From NCBI RefSeq assembly GCF_018413605.1, contig NZ_JAHCDN010000002.1, forward strand, positions 124,001 to 188,000: a stretch of DNA of 64,000 nt, read 5' to 3'. Each line of letters starts with the position of its first letter. The stretch's first letter is position 1. The notes beneath the pieces are model-generated. The model worked only from the letters and a program-made list of their open reading frames with translations, searched no databases and had not been told where the DNA came from. Source of the stretch: Variovorax sp. PCZ-1 (lineage in GTDB: Bacteria; Pseudomonadota; Gammaproteobacteria; Burkholderiales; Burkholderiaceae_C). Both the position numbers and the translations under genes were made by a program. Below are positions 15,841-25,574 of this stretch, piece by piece.

Positions 15841-18800
15841 ATGACCGAACTAAGCGCCGATTACAAAGCCCTGTCTGAATACCGCCCAAAGAACAAGGTG
15901 CGTTTTGTCACGGCGGCATCACTTTTTGATGGGCATGATGCCAGCATCAATATCATGCGGCGCATCTTGCAAAGCTTTGGTTGCGAGGTGATTCATCTGG
16001 GGCACAACCGCTCGGTGGATGATGTGGCGACGGCTGCGCTGCAAGAAGATGTGCAGGGCATTTGTGTTTCGAGTTACCAAGGTGGTCACGTCGAGTACTT
16101 CAAATACATGGCGCAGCTCTTGAAGGAACGCGGTGGCTCGCATATCAAGGTGTTTGGCGGCGGCGGCGGCGTGATCGTGCCCTCCGAAATTCGTGAATTG
16201 GCGAGCGTGGGCGTGCGCGTGTTCAGCCCGGAAGACGGGCAGCGCATGGGGCTGATGGGCATGATCGGCGAATGCGTGATGAATTGCGATTTTGATTTGG
16301 CGGGCTTTGCGCCGACTAAGCTGGAGGAGATTCAGGGGCATTCTGAAGCTTCGTGGCGCAAGCTGGCTCAGTTGATCTCAGGGATTGAGAATTCAAAGGA
16401 AAAACCACCACTCGCCGGCGTAATATCAGCGCAAGCAGCTACTAAAAAGATAGCAATTCCTGTGATCGGTATCACGGGCACGGGCGGTGCAGGCAAGTCA
16501 TCGCTCACAGATGAGCTGATCCGTCGCATCCGTTTGGATCAAGGTGATGCGCTGCGCATGGCGGTCATCTCGATTGATCCGTCGCGTCGTAAATCCGGCG
16601 GTGCATTGCTAGGTGATCGCATCCGCATGAACGCGATTGCGCCGTGGAGCGCGGGCTCGCGCGTATTCATGCGAAGCCTCGCCACGCGCGATTTCGGCAG
16701 CGAAATCTCCCAAGCTTTGCCCGATGTGCTCGCCGCATGTAAAGCTGCGGGTTTTGATTTGATCATCGTAGAGACCAGCGGCATTGGCCAAGGCGATGCG
16801 GCCATCGTGCCGCATGTGGATGTGCCGCTGTATGTGATGACGCCGGAGTTTGGCGCGGCCTCGCAGCTTGAGAAGATCGACATGCTCGATTTTGCCGAGT
16901 TCATCGCCATCAACAAGTTTGACCGCAAGGGCTCGCAAGATGCGCTGCGCGATGTGGCCAAGCAGGTGCAGCGTAACAAGGAAGCCTGGAGCAAGCAGCC
17001 CAGCGAGATGCCCGTGTTTGGCACCATGGCCGCGCGCTTCAATGACGATGGCGTGACGGCGCTGTATCAAGCGATGAAGCCTCGCTTGGCTGAGCTGGGC
17101 TTGAAGTTCAAAGAAGGCAAGCTGCCTGTGGCCAACACGCGCCACAGCAGCAACCAAAACCCCATCGTGCCCGGTGCACGTTCGCGCTATCTGGCCGAGA
17201 TCACCGACACCGTGCGCGGCTACAAAAAGCGCGTGGCAACGCAGGTGAAACTCGTGCGTGAAATTCAGCAGCTTCGCTCCAGTGCCAAGATGCTTCAACT
17301 CGAAAAGCCCGAGCGCTCCCGTGCTGCAGAAGCGACGATTGATTTGGCGCAACAGCGCGAATTGCAGCTCGATAAAGATGCCACCAAGCTCTTACAGCAA
17401 TGGCCGCAAATGCAGCAAGCCTATGCAGGCGATGAATATGTGGTGAAGATTCGCGATAAAGAAATCCGCACCCAGCTGACGCACAAAACCCTGTCTGGCA
17501 CAACCATCCGCAAAGTCGCACTGCCAAAATTTGAAGACCACGGCGAAATCCTCAAATGGCTGATGCTGGAGAACGTGCCCGGCAGCTTCCCCTATGCCGC
17601 TGGCACCTTCGCCTTCAAGCGCGAAGGCGAAGACCCGACCCGCATGTTCGCCGGCGAGGGCGATGCCTTCCGCACCAATCGCCGCTTCAAAGTGGTGAGC
17701 GAAGGCATGGAAGCCAAGCGCCTGTCCACCGCGTTTGATTCCGTCACGCTCTATGGCGCAGACCCAGCGATTCGCCCCGATATTTACGGCAAAGTCGGCA
17801 ACAGCGGCGTGAGTATCGCCACGCTGGATGACATGAAAGTGCTCTACTCCGGCTTCGATCTCACGCAGCCTGCTACCTCCGTGAGCATGACGATCAATGG
17901 GCCCGCGCCCACGATCCTCGCGATGTTTATGAACACCGCGATTGATCAGAATTTAGAAAAATTCAAATCAGACAACAAACGCGAACCCACAGATACCGAA
18001 GCCGCCAAAGTCAAAGAATGGACGCTTGCCAATGTGCGCGGCACAGTGCAAGCCGATATCTTGAAAGAAGACCAAGGCCAAAACACCTGCATCTTCTCCA
18101 CCGAATTCAGCCTTAAAGTGATGGGCGATATCGCGCAATATTTTGTGCATCACGATGTGCGCAATTTCTACAGCGTGAGCATCAGCGGCTATCACATCGC
18201 CGAAGCCGGCGCGAACCCAATTTCGCAGCTCGCGTTCACGCTCAGCAACGGCTTCACCTTCGTGGAAGCCTACCTCGCTCGCGGCATGCACATCGACGAT
18301 TTCGCACCGAATCTGAGCTTCTTCTTCTCCAACGGCATGGACCCTGAATACACCGTGCTCGGCAGAGTGGCACGCCGCATTTGGGCTGTGGCCATGCGCG
18401 ATAAATACGGCGCAAACGAACGCTCACAAAAACTCAAATACCACGTGCAAACCAGTGGCCGCAGCCTGCATGCGCAAGAAATCCAGTTCAACGACATCCG
18501 CACCAGCTTGCAAGCCCTGATCGCGATTTACGACAACTGCAACAGCCTGCACACCAACGCCTTCGACGAAGCCATCACCACGCCCACCGAAGACAGCGTG
18601 CGCCGCGCCATGGCCATCCAGCTCATCATCAACCGCGAATGGGGCTTGGCGAAAAACGAAAACCCCAATCAAGGCGCCTTCATCATCGACGAACTCACAG
18701 AGCTCGTCGAAGAAGCCGTGCTCACAGAATTTGAGCGCATCAGCGAGCGCGGCGGCGTGCTCGGCGCGATGGAAACCGGCTACCAACGCGGCAAAATCCA

Positions 18801-19137
18801 AGACGAGAGCATGCACTACGAAATGCTCAAACACACCGGCGAGCTCCCCATCATCGGCGTCAACACCTTCCGCAATCCGCATGGCGACAACACGCCGGAG
18901 ACGCTGGAGTTGGCTCGCTCAACAGAAGAAGAAAAACAGTCTCAACTCAAACGATTGGTAGACTTCCAAGAGCGAAACAAAGCACTAGCTCCAGCGATGT
19001 TAGAGCGTCTGCAACAAGCAGTCATCGCCAATGCCAACGTCTTCGAAGTGTTAATGGACGCCGTGCGCGTCTGCTCACTCGGGCAGATAACGAATGCGTT
19101 ATTCGAAGTGGGCGGGCAGTATCGAAGGAATATGTGA
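15841..19137 (+). CDS. icmF: Fused acyl-CoA mutase IcmF (B12 domain, G-protein chaperone, mutase)
   Basis: IcmF is a coenzyme-B12-dependent mutase interconverting isobutyryl- and n-butyryl-CoA (some also act on pivalyl- or isovaleryl-CoA) with its MeaB-like GTPase fused in. In this 1098-residue protein the B12-binding Rossmann domain is at about residues 20-150 ([20 protein letters not shown]). The GTPase starts near residue 208 with the P-loop [13 protein letters not shown], and has [13 protein letters not shown] as the base-specificity region. The mutase barrel runs from about 550 to the end, including [20 protein letters not shown]. The linker at about 182-204 is encoded by repeat copy E. 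A palindromic operator precedes the gene. Confidence 0.96.
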   Translation: MTELSADYKALSEYRPKNKVRFVTAASLFDGHDASINIMRRILQSFGCEVIHLGHNRSVDDVATAALQEDVQGICVSSYQGGHVEYFKYMAQLLKERGGSHIKVFGGGGGVIVPSEIRELASVGVRVFSPEDGQRMGLMGMIGECVMNCDFDLAGFAPTKLEEIQGHSEASWRKLAQLISGIENSKEKPPLAGVISAQAATKKIAIPVIGITGTGGAGKSSLTDELIRRIRLDQGDALRMAVISIDPSRRKSGGALLGDRIRMNAIAPWSAGSRVFMRSLATRDFGSEISQALPDVLAACKAAGFDLIIVETSGIGQGDAAIVPHVDVPLYVMTPEFGAASQLEKIDMLDFAEFIAINKFDRKGSQDALRDVAKQVQRNKEAWSKQPSEMPVFGTMAARFNDDGVTALYQAMKPRLAELGLKFKEGKLPVANTRHSSNQNPIVPGARSRYLAEITDTVRGYKKRVATQVKLVREIQQLRSSAKMLQLEKPERSRAAEATIDLAQQRELQLDKDATKLLQQWPQMQQAYAGDEYVVKIRDKEIRTQLTHKTLSGTTIRKVALPKFEDHGEILKWLMLENVPGSFPYAAGTFAFKREGEDPTRMFAGEGDAFRTNRRFKVVSEGMEAKRLSTAFDSVTLYGADPAIRPDIYGKVGNSGVSIATLDDMKVLYSGFDLTQPATSVSMTINGPAPTILAMFMNTAIDQNLEKFKSDNKREPTDTEAAKVKEWTLANVRGTVQADILKEDQGQNTCIFSTEFSLKVMGDIAQYFVHHDVRNFYSVSISGYHIAEAGANPISQLAFTLSNGFTFVEAYLARGMHIDDFAPNLSFFFSNGMDPEYTVLGRVARRIWAVAMRDKYGANERSQKLKYHVQTSGRSLHAQEIQFNDIRTSLQALIAIYDNCNSLHTNAFDEAITTPTEDSVRRAMAIQLIINREWGLAKNENPNQGAFIIDELTELVEEAVLTEFERISERGGVLGAMETGYQRGKIQDESMHYEMLKHTGELPIIGVNTFRNPHGDNTPETLELARSTEEEKQSQLKRLVDFQERNKALAPAMLERLQQAVIANANVFEVLMDAVRVCSLGQITNALFEVGGQYRRNM
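16388..16454 (-). repeat. Interspersed repeat, copy E (in frame inside icmF)
   Basis: On the minus strand: stem GCTATC...GTAGC, core CTGCTTGCGCTG, then ACGCCGGCGAG. The icmF frame reads it as [11 protein letters not shown], placed in the linker between the B12-binding and GTPase domains. Confidence 0.75.
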
Positions 19138-19526
19138 TGAGCTATGGGCGTTCGATTGTTATTTTCTTTTTACTCAGTACAGCCCAACTTGCATACGCTT
19201 GTGCTGACGCGCAAGTAGCAAAGTATGAGGACGCTGCTACTAGCCTGAAAGGCAAGATTATCTGGATATCTGTAATGCATCCGAACGGCACAAATCAGCG
19301 CCTATCCATTCTTCGCTTGCAGAAACCCATCAACGTCTATGAAAATCGCGACGGCGGCAATCAGTTCGATCAGACTGAGTTATGCGTGAAGGAGATTCAG
19401 TTGATTTTTGCTGATACTGCTACTCAGAAAAAATTGAAGCATCAATCGAACTATGTCGCGGTGGGTAAGCTGTTTCATGAGCATACCGCTTGGCATCGAC
19501 GAAAAATCCTTATGGATGTTCAGTAA
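19137..19526 (+). CDS. Secreted DUF4431-like protein
   Basis: This 129-residue protein begins with a signal peptide ([21 protein letters not shown], likely cut before CADAQ). The remainder has the DUF4431 pattern: a strand LKGKIIWISV, then LSILRLQKPINVY, a conserved region ending VKEIQLIF, and VAVGKLFHEHTAWHRRKIL near the C-terminus. Function is unknown. The ATG at 19137 overlaps the icmF stop as TGATG and follows GAAGGA, so it is translationally coupled to icmF, although it shows no functional link. Confidence 0.72.
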   Translation: MSYGRSIVIFFLLSTAQLAYACADAQVAKYEDAATSLKGKIIWISVMHPNGTNQRLSILRLQKPINVYENRDGGNQFDQTELCVKEIQLIFADTATQKKLKHQSNYVAVGKLFHEHTAWHRRKILMDVQ

Positions 19527-19587
19527 TTGCCTCAGCGGCTTGGTGTGAGAGCGTAGTCGAGGACACGATCTATGTAAACTTGGCTCA

Positions 19588-20151
19588 ATGAGTTTTTCAC
19601 TTGTCACACCCAGTTTGCACTACTTGCCTTCCTACATTGCCGCATTGCGCAAAGGCTGGTTGCCTAACAACATGCGCCAGCAATCAGCAATAGAAGAGCT
19701 GGAACGCATTGAGCGCGATGCGCAAGGCTATATTGATTGGCTAGATAGCCGAAACGCTCAAGGAGAGGTGATTCCCTTGCCCGATGGCACGTTCGTGCCG
19801 CGTCTGCCTGGCTTTCGGCAGTGGATGTGGGATGGCGAGTTTTGCGGATCGATTGCGCTGCGTTGGCAAGCAGGCAGCAATGAATTGCCAGACTTTTGTC
19901 TCGGGCATGTGGGCTATAGCGTCGTACCTTGGAAACAACGATTGGGTTATGCGACGCAAGCGCTCAAGCTACTGCTGCCGATGGCGCGAGAGCAAGACTT
20001 GGCGTATTTGGTGATTTCTACACAACCAGAGAACACTGCTTCGCAAAAAGTGATTCTGAACAACGGCGGTCAATTCTTGGATGCCATCAAGCCACCCGTG
20101 TTTTACGGGCACGGCGAGGAGTGGCGCTACCGTTTGGAATTGATGCGTTGA
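19588..20151 (+). CDS. GNAT-family N-acetyltransferase
   Basis: This 187-residue protein has the acetyl-CoA-binding GNAT motif A in GHVGYSVVPWKQRLGYATQALKLLL, with the loop containing R-x-G-Y-A, followed by YLVISTQPENTASQKVILNNGG, the usual motif B helix. The N-terminal half includes an unrelated tryptophan-rich segment RQWMWDGEFCG. Substrate cannot be told from sequence. The gene stands alone, 61 bp after the DUF4431-like gene, and the next gene converges. Confidence 0.85.
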   Translation: MSFSLVTPSLHYLPSYIAALRKGWLPNNMRQQSAIEELERIERDAQGYIDWLDSRNAQGEVIPLPDGTFVPRLPGFRQWMWDGEFCGSIALRWQAGSNELPDFCLGHVGYSVVPWKQRLGYATQALKLLLPMAREQDLAYLVISTQPENTASQKVILNNGGQFLDAIKPPVFYGHGEEWRYRLELMR

Positions 20152-20165
20152 TCGTAGAAGCGGCT

Positions 20166-21206
20166 CTACTGCTTTTGAGCAAAAGGTAAATTCAAGAGCA
20201 AATTCTGTGGCTTGAGCTTGAGTAAGCCTTGCTCGTTCATCGCCAGGCCAAGGTAGGTAGGTTTGCTGCGCATCTCAGGGAGGCAGTCTGCGGCATCTAG
20301 AAAATCTAAGCGGAAGAGGGTGATGAGGCGTTTGAGCTGGCTCTCTGCCAAGGGCTGCTGTTGGTAGAGCGTGTTGAGGAGCTCGGTGGATTGCGCGTCT
20401 AGGCCGGTGTGCCAGCGCCAGGCGGGGTCTTCGATTTTTGATAAGGGCGTGATACGGACTCGCGTGCCTTTGAAATGCTCGATCCAGAGTTCGAGGACTC
20501 GGCTTAAGGCGGCTAGGCCGCTGTCTTTGCGGGCTAGGCGGATTTCGAAGCTGTGGTGGTCTTGGCCGACTTGGGCTGATTGCTCATGGGTGAGGTCTAG
20601 GAGCCAGGTGTGCCGGTAATTCGGCTGCGTGGATTGTTCTTGAAAAGTGAGTGCGTGCTCTGGGTTTAAGACTCGCAGGGTTTGTGCATCGTTGCCAGCC
20701 ACATTGATTTTATTTTGCAGAAGCAGGCGGCCTAGATCGCCTAGGCCGCCTGTGTCTTTTTCTGTGTCTAGCGCTGTCTGATCGCCACTCAAGATGCGGC
20801 CTTCGTGGATCGTGATGCGCTGCGGGCGGTAGAGGAGCTCGGCGGCGCGAAGCATGAAGGCATCGGATTCAGCAGGTAAAACTTCACGCAGGATTTCTTT
20901 GACGGCGATGTCGATGAAGAGTGGGGCGAGGGTGATTTTGCCGCTCGTGAAAAGTTGCGCATACCAAGCAGACAAGCTGCCTGCTTTGACTACACCATCG
21001 CGGAATTGCAGCAGCATGGCGTAGTTGGCTCGGGCGTCTTCATCGCGGATGGCGGCGAGCTCTTCGGACTTGACGGCTCGCAGAGGCTTCAATGCGAGCG
21101 CATCATGCAAGCGACGTTCATCGCGGCAAGACTCAGGCACGATGGCCAGCTCTGGCCGCGCCATCAGGCTTTGCCAAAAATCGTCAGTGGGTGGAGTGGC
21201 TTGCAT
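20166..21206 (-). CDS. DUF6352-like protein, function unknown
   Basis: This 346-residue soluble protein begins DDFWQSLMARPELAIVPESC and continues with DARANYAMLLQFRDGVV, APLFIDIAVKEILREVLP and LRAAELLYRPQRITIHEGRI. I recognise this order from a Burkholderiales family annotated DUF6352, by memory and not by search. There is no signal peptide or membrane segment and no catalytic motif I can name. It converges with the acetyltransferase gene, 15 bp apart. Confidence 0.65.
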   Translation of the reverse strand: MQATPPTDDFWQSLMARPELAIVPESCRDERRLHDALALKPLRAVKSEELAAIRDEDARANYAMLLQFRDGVVKAGSLSAWYAQLFTSGKITLAPLFIDIAVKEILREVLPAESDAFMLRAAELLYRPQRITIHEGRILSGDQTALDTEKDTGGLGDLGRLLLQNKINVAGNDAQTLRVLNPEHALTFQEQSTQPNYRHTWLLDLTHEQSAQVGQDHHSFEIRLARKDSGLAALSRVLELWIEHFKGTRVRITPLSKIEDPAWRWHTGLDAQSTELLNTLYQQQPLAESQLKRLITLFRLDFLDAADCLPEMRSKPTYLGLAMNEQGLLKLKPQNLLLNLPFAQKQ

Positions 21207-21228
21207 GATGAGAAGTAAAGGCAGCGTA

Positions 21229-21285
21229 CGTTCGCCCTGAGCTGGTCGAAGGGTATACAGGCTTCGACCAGCTCAGCCTGAACGG
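21229..21285. repeat. Inverted pair of short dispersed repeats (GAGCTGGTCGAAG type)
   Basis: GTTCGCCCTGAGCTGGTCGAAG at the left is followed, after about 10 bp, by GCTTCGACCAGCTCAGCCTGAACG in opposite orientation, forming a long potential hairpin between two genes. A single copy of the same repeat lies at 56506-56530. Such repeats are common in proteobacterial intergenic regions. Confidence 0.75.
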
Positions 21286-21311
21286 AATGGGGGTATCGAC
21301 CAAGAAGATGC

Positions 21312-23219
21312 CTAGCTCAGCGCTTCCTGCCGTTCCAAGCATATCAAAAGCTCATCATCGATTGCTGCGGAGCGCTGCGCAAGCTGTGTGGCGAGCGCAG
21401 GATCGTTGGCGTAAAGCGAGCCGTCTTGCAGGCGCTTTTGAATGCTAGCTTGCTCGGTTTCGAGTGCTGCCATTTGCGCGGGCAGCGCATCAAATTCCCG
21501 CTGTTCTTTGAAGCTGAGCTTGCGGGCTTTCTTCGCTGGGGCAGCGGGAGTAGAAACTATTTGCTCTGAATTTGATAGCTGCTCACGCACATTCTCTGCC
21601 GGCGAAGTGCTACTTTGGCTTGGTTTTTTCGCATCCCGCATCCGCTGCGCCCGCTCGCGCTGCGTGATCCAGTCTTGCACACTGCCTTCGTATTCGCGCC
21701 ATTGGCCGGGGCTCTCGTCGCCTTCCCAAGCGATGATGCTGGTGGCCACGTGATCCACAAAGGCTCGATCATGGCTCACGAGGAAGACGGTGCCGGCATA
21801 GTCTTGCAGCAGCTCTTCCAACAGTTCGAGCGTGTCGATATCCAAATCATTGGTGGGTTCGTCGAGCACGAGCACATTGGCTGGCCGCGCAAACAGGCGC
21901 GCCAGCAGCAAGCGGCTGCGCTCACCACCCGAGAGGCTTTTCACCGGCGAGCCTGCGCGCGCGGGGCTGAAGAGAAAGTCTGTGAGATAGCTCTTCACAT
22001 GCCTCTTCTGCCCATTGATCTCCACCCATTCGCTGCCGGGGCTGATGAAATCTTCCAGCGTGGCTTCCAAATTGAGCGCATCGCGCATTTGGTCAAAATA
22101 GGCGATTTGCATGTTCGCGCCTTGCTTGACTTTGCCTGTATCAGCGGCCAGCTCGCCCAAAATCATTTTGAGCAGGGTGGTTTTGCCAGCGCCATTGGGG
22201 CCGAGCAGGGCGACCTTATCGCCTCGCACAATCGTTGTGGTGAAGTCTTTGACCAAGACTTTTTCGCCATAGGCCTTGCAAGCGTCTTCCAGCTCGGCCA
22301 CGAGCTTGCCGCTGCGCTCGCCCGCATCCAGCTCCAGCTTCACGCGGCCTTGGACATTGCGCCGCGCCGCATGTGCGCTGCGCAGCTCTTCGAGGCGCGT
22401 GATGCGCGCTGTGGCCCTCGTGCGCCGCGCTTTCACGCCTTGGCGAATCCAGATTTCTTCCTGCGCCAGCACTTTGTCAAACTTCGCATTCATCACCTCT
22501 TCCATCGCGAGCTGATCAGCCTTCTGCGTCACATAGGCTTCAAAATTGCCGGGATAGCTTCGCAAAATGCCGCGATCCAGCTCGACGATGCGGGTACATA
22601 CTGCATCCAAAAAAGCGCGGTCATGGCTGATGGTGACGACTGCGCCTTCAAAGCCCGAGAGCAGCTCTTGCAGCCAAATGATGCTGCTCAAATCCAAATG
22701 GTTGGTGGGCTCATCGAGCAGCAGCACTTCAGGCCGCGCGACCAAAGCCTGCGCCAAAGCCACGCGTTTTTTCATACCGCCGGAGAGCTTGTTGATATGC
22801 GTTTCAGGGTTCAAAGACAGGCGCTCAATCGTCTCGCCCACGCGCTGTTCCCAATTCCAGCCGTCTAAATGCTCAATCTCCGCTTGCAGCGCATCCAGAT
22901 CGCCTTCGCCCGTGGAATATTGGTCGATTAGCTCCTTAGCCCGCGCTACACCTGCGCTGACTGCTTCGAAAATTGTAGCGTCGCCATCCAGCGGCGGTTC
23001 CTGCGCCACATAGACGATACGCACGCCGCCCTGCACATTCAAATCACCATCATCAGGCTTTTCTAGGCCAGCGATGATTTTGAGCATGGAAGATTTGCCT
23101 GTGCCATTGCGGCCAATGAGGCCGACGCGTTCGCCAGATTCGAGGGAGAAATCAGTGTGATCGAGCAGGGCAACGTGGCCGAAGGCGAGTTGCGCGTTTT
23201 GAAGAGAAATTAAAGCCAT
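21312..23219 (-). CDS. uup: ABC-F family ATPase (Uup-like)
   Basis: This 635-residue protein has two ABC cassettes and no membrane segments. The first Walker A is IGRNGTGKSS with signature LSGGMKKRVALAQAL and LLLDEPTNHLDL; the second is LGPNGAGKTTLLK with LSGGERSRLLLARL and LVLDEPTNDLDI. A C-terminal coiled-coil region (about 550-635) ends the protein, as in Uup, which binds branched DNA and ribosomes. The start at 23219 gives MALISLQNAQLAFGH. Copy F of the repeat encodes about residues 530-552, in the linker between the second cassette and the C-terminal domain. Confidence 0.93.
   Translation of the reverse strand: MALISLQNAQLAFGHVALLDHTDFSLESGERVGLIGRNGTGKSSMLKIIAGLEKPDDGDLNVQGGVRIVYVAQEPPLDGDATIFEAVSAGVARAKELIDQYSTGEGDLDALQAEIEHLDGWNWEQRVGETIERLSLNPETHINKLSGGMKKRVALAQALVARPEVLLLDEPTNHLDLSSIIWLQELLSGFEGAVVTISHDRAFLDAVCTRIVELDRGILRSYPGNFEAYVTQKADQLAMEEVMNAKFDKVLAQEEIWIRQGVKARRTRATARITRLEELRSAHAARRNVQGRVKLELDAGERSGKLVAELEDACKAYGEKVLVKDFTTTIVRGDKVALLGPNGAGKTTLLKMILGELAADTGKVKQGANMQIAYFDQMRDALNLEATLEDFISPGSEWVEINGQKRHVKSYLTDFLFSPARAGSPVKSLSGGERSRLLLARLFARPANVLVLDEPTNDLDIDTLELLEELLQDYAGTVFLVSHDRAFVDHVATSIIAWEGDESPGQWREYEGSVQDWITQRERAQRMRDAKKPSQSSTSPAENVREQLSNSEQIVSTPAAPAKKARKLSFKEQREFDALPAQMAALETEQASIQKRLQDGSLYANDPALATQLAQRSAAIDDELLICLERQEALS
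21563..21629 (+). repeat. Interspersed repeat, copy F (in frame inside uup)
   Basis: Stem GCTCTGAATTTGATAGC, core TGCTCACGCACATTCTC, then TGCCGGCGAAG. Read antisense by the gene as S-P-A-E-N-V-R-E-Q-L-S-N-S, the same frame as in earP. Confidence 0.75.
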
Positions 23220-23276
23220 GAGAAGGTGTACCGTAACCCTTGATTGTCGTTGATGGCTGTGACAGGTTCTTTTAGA

Positions 23277-23374
23277 ACGCAAAAGACGCAAAAATTACGC
23301 AAAAGACGCAGAAAAGAAATAACCAAATTTGGTCTTCTTTTGCGAATTTTGCGTAATTTCTGCGTCTTTTGCGT
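23277..23374. repeat. 98-bp hairpin element built of ACGCAAAAGACGC units
   Basis: The left arm starts ACGCAAAAGACGCAAAAATT and continues with ACGCAAAAGACGCAGAAAAG. The right arm is almost its reverse complement (start TTCTTTTGCGAATTTTGCGT, end TGCGTCTTTTGCGT). A centre of about 17 bp contains CCAAATTTGG. Both arms show a direct 19-bp periodicity. It lies between uup and the aldehyde dehydrogenase gene. Related elements with AAGACGCAAA units occur in many environmental bacteria. Confidence 0.85.
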
Positions 23375-23401
23375 GCAATCGACTCGTTTGCCAACCAGCT
23401 A

Positions 23402-24880
23402 TCAAAGAGCCGGCAACCTCATCGTATCCACGATCTGCTTGATGAGCTTGAAGCGCATCGCTGTGTAAGGCGGCGCGAAGAGTTTTTCCAAGCGCAGGCG
23501 GCCGGCTGTAAGCACGCTGCGCTCGTGGGAGAAGGCTTTGAAGCCGTGGTAGCCGTGGGTGCTGCCGATGCCGGAATTGTTTACGCCGCCGAAGGGTAAG
23601 TTTCCTTGCACATTGTGCATCATGCATTGGTTCACACATGCGCCGCCTGAGCTGGTTTGCGCGATGATTTGGGCTGCGCGCGCTTCATTGCTGCTGTACA
23701 CATACAGCGCGAGCGGCTTAGGATTCGCGTTGATTTGCGCGATCACTTTGTTGATATCGCTGAATTCCACGATGGGCAGCACGGGGCCGAAAATTTCTTC
23801 TTGCATGATGCGCATGTCTGCATTCACGCCATCGAGCAAGGTGGGTGCGACCATGCATTCAGCGATATCGACTTGCCCGCCCACAATGATGCGCGCGCCG
23901 CGCTTCTGAGCATCGGAGAGCAGATCAGAGAGGCGCTGCGTATGGCGTGTGTTAACGATATGCGTCAGATCCGCATTGCTCATGCGCTTGGCAGGCGCGC
24001 CATAGTATTTTGTGAGCGCAGCTTGGCAAGCTTTGATGAATTTGGCTTTGACCTTGGCATGCACATAGATGTGATCAGGCGCGATGCAGGTTTGGCCGCT
24101 GTTGATGAATTTGCCCCAGATCAGGTTTTCGGCGGCTAATTTTGTGTCTGCCGTTTCATCCACGATGGTGGGTGATTTACCGCCGAGCTCCAATGTGATG
24201 CTCGTCAAATGCTTGGCGGCAGCGGCCATCACGAGTTTGCCCACTGCTGGGGAGCCGGTGAAGAAGATGTGATCGAAAGGCAAGGCCAGCAGAGCGGTTG
24301 ATGTGGCTTGGCCGCCTTCAAAGTAAGCCACCTGCGTGGCATCAAACACCTCGGCGATGATCACGCCCATGAGTTTGGAGACGGTCGGTGTCATCTCCGA
24401 AGGCTTGAGGATGACGGTGTTGCCCGCAGCGATGGCACTGATCAACGGACAAAAGCATTGGTTCAGAGGATAGTTCCAAGGCGCGATGATGAGCACGCGG
24501 CCACGGGGTTGCATTTGAATTTGTGCTTTGGAGCCTACGGAAGTGATCACGGGCGTGACGGATTGCGGCTTCATCCAGCGCTTGAGGCTACCGATGGCAT
24601 GGCGCATTTCATCGAGCACGGGCATGAATTCTGCGCCTTCGACTTCGGCCTTGCTCTTGCGCATGTCTTGCGCGAAGGCTACATAAAACTCTTCGCGACG
24701 AGCGAGCATGGCAGTGCGTAATTTTTTGATCAGGGCGATTCGCTCAGCAGCCGTGGATTCCCGCAGACGAAGCGCTTGCGGGGCCTGTGCCTCGAAAGCA
24801 AGGCGCATGACGGGCGCGGGTGTCTCGGTCGCGGTGACGATTTGAAGATGAGAGCGAGGGGATTTTTTGAGGGCAGACAT
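23402..24880 (-). CDS. Class-3 aldehyde dehydrogenase (coniferyl-aldehyde type)
   Basis: This 492-residue NAD(P)-dependent aldehyde dehydrogenase has LELGGKSPTIV with the general-base glutamate and NSGQTCIAPDH with the catalytic cysteine. The N-terminal LIIAPWNYPLNQCFCPLI and the ending NSGIGSTHGYHGFKAFSHER with a C-terminal extension place it in the ALDH3 group, which includes coniferyl aldehyde dehydrogenases. Substrates are likely medium-chain or aromatic aldehydes but cannot be fixed from sequence. It is divergent from the molybdenum hydroxylase genes with a 188-bp shared upstream region. Confidence 0.88.
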   Translation of the reverse strand: MSALKKSPRSHLQIVTATETPAPVMRLAFEAQAPQALRLRESTAAERIALIKKLRTAMLARREEFYVAFAQDMRKSKAEVEGAEFMPVLDEMRHAIGSLKRWMKPQSVTPVITSVGSKAQIQMQPRGRVLIIAPWNYPLNQCFCPLISAIAAGNTVILKPSEMTPTVSKLMGVIIAEVFDATQVAYFEGGQATSTALLALPFDHIFFTGSPAVGKLVMAAAAKHLTSITLELGGKSPTIVDETADTKLAAENLIWGKFINSGQTCIAPDHIYVHAKVKAKFIKACQAALTKYYGAPAKRMSNADLTHIVNTRHTQRLSDLLSDAQKRGARIIVGGQVDIAECMVAPTLLDGVNADMRIMQEEIFGPVLPIVEFSDINKVIAQINANPKPLALYVYSSNEARAAQIIAQTSSGGACVNQCMMHNVQGNLPFGGVNNSGIGSTHGYHGFKAFSHERSVLTAGRLRLEKLFAPPYTAMRFKLIKQIVDTMRLPAL

Positions 24881-24950
24881 GGCATGCTTTCAGAGCAGAT
24901 GCACCACTGTAATGTGCGAATCAAGCGCTTTGAGTGGGCGGGGTGCTTTC

Positions 24951-24978
24951 AGAGGGAAACCTCTAAGCGACTTTAGAG
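24951..24978. promoter_or_regulatory. Overlapping, mutually exclusive inverted repeats between divergent genes
   Basis: AGAGG-GAAA-CCTCT (24951-24964) shares its right arm with CTCTAA-GCGAC-TTTAGAG (24961-24978). Only one of the two stems can form at a time. It could be an operator or a leader structure; no function is shown. Confidence 0.35.
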
Positions 24979-25068
24979 ACGCTATTCCATGCCCAAATGC
25001 AATAAATTCTGAACGCATCTGCGCTGCCGCATGGGCTATATTTGCCACTACCTCAAGAGGAAGACGCT

Positions 25069-25563
25069 ATGGATTTGCAAATCAACGGAAAACCAGTGGC
25101 GGTGCAAGATGCTGCTGCGATGGATGGCACGATGCCGCTGCTGTGGGTGTTGCGCGATGTGCTGAACATGACGGGCACGAAATTTGGCTGCGGTGTGGCC
25201 GCCTGCGGCGCATGCACGGTGAGAGTGGATGGGCAGGCGGTGCGCTCTTGCGTCACGCCAGTCTCCACCGTCGTAGGCAAGCAAGTGCAAACCATCGAAG
25301 GCTTGGGTGCTGATAAGCTGCACGCGGTGCAGCAAGCGTGGATTGCCGAACAAGTGCCGCAATGCGGCTATTGCCAGAGCGGCATGTTGATGGCAGCTGC
25401 TTCTTTGCTAGAAAAGTACCCAGCGCCCACGGATACGCAGATTGACGAAGCCATGACGAATATCTGCCGCTGCGGGACGTATCAGCGTGTGAGAGCGGGG
25501 ATACATCGCGCAGCCAAGGCTTTGGCTGCTTCTCCTGCGGCATCTGATGCCAAAGCCGCTTGA
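25069..25563 (+). CDS. Isoquinoline 1-oxidoreductase-type iron-sulfur subunit
   Basis: This 164-residue protein has the two 2Fe-2S clusters of molybdenum hydroxylase small subunits. The plant-ferredoxin type cluster reads [11 protein letters not shown] with a fourth cysteine in AVRSC. The second is formed by [11 protein letters not shown] and NICRCGTY. It passes electrons between the molybdenum cofactor subunit and an acceptor. The ATG at 25069 follows AAGAGGAAG; an earlier in-frame start adds unconserved residues. It overlaps nothing but lies 11 bp before the large-subunit start, forming a two-gene operon. Confidence 0.92.
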   Translation: MDLQINGKPVAVQDAAAMDGTMPLLWVLRDVLNMTGTKFGCGVAACGACTVRVDGQAVRSCVTPVSTVVGKQVQTIEGLGADKLHAVQQAWIAEQVPQCGYCQSGMLMAAASLLEKYPAPTDTQIDEAMTNICRCGTYQRVRAGIHRAAKALAASPAASDAKAA

Positions 25564-25574
25564 GGAGAAAAACG

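Noticed and set aside
21615-22868. 417-codon open frame antisense to uup
   Set aside because: The uup protein has all ABC motifs on the other strand; the antisense translation is low-complexity, rich in H, Q and A, with no domains.
23277-23374. CRISPR-like short direct repeats
   Set aside because: The repeated units are arms of one hairpin with no variable spacers and no cas genes in the window.
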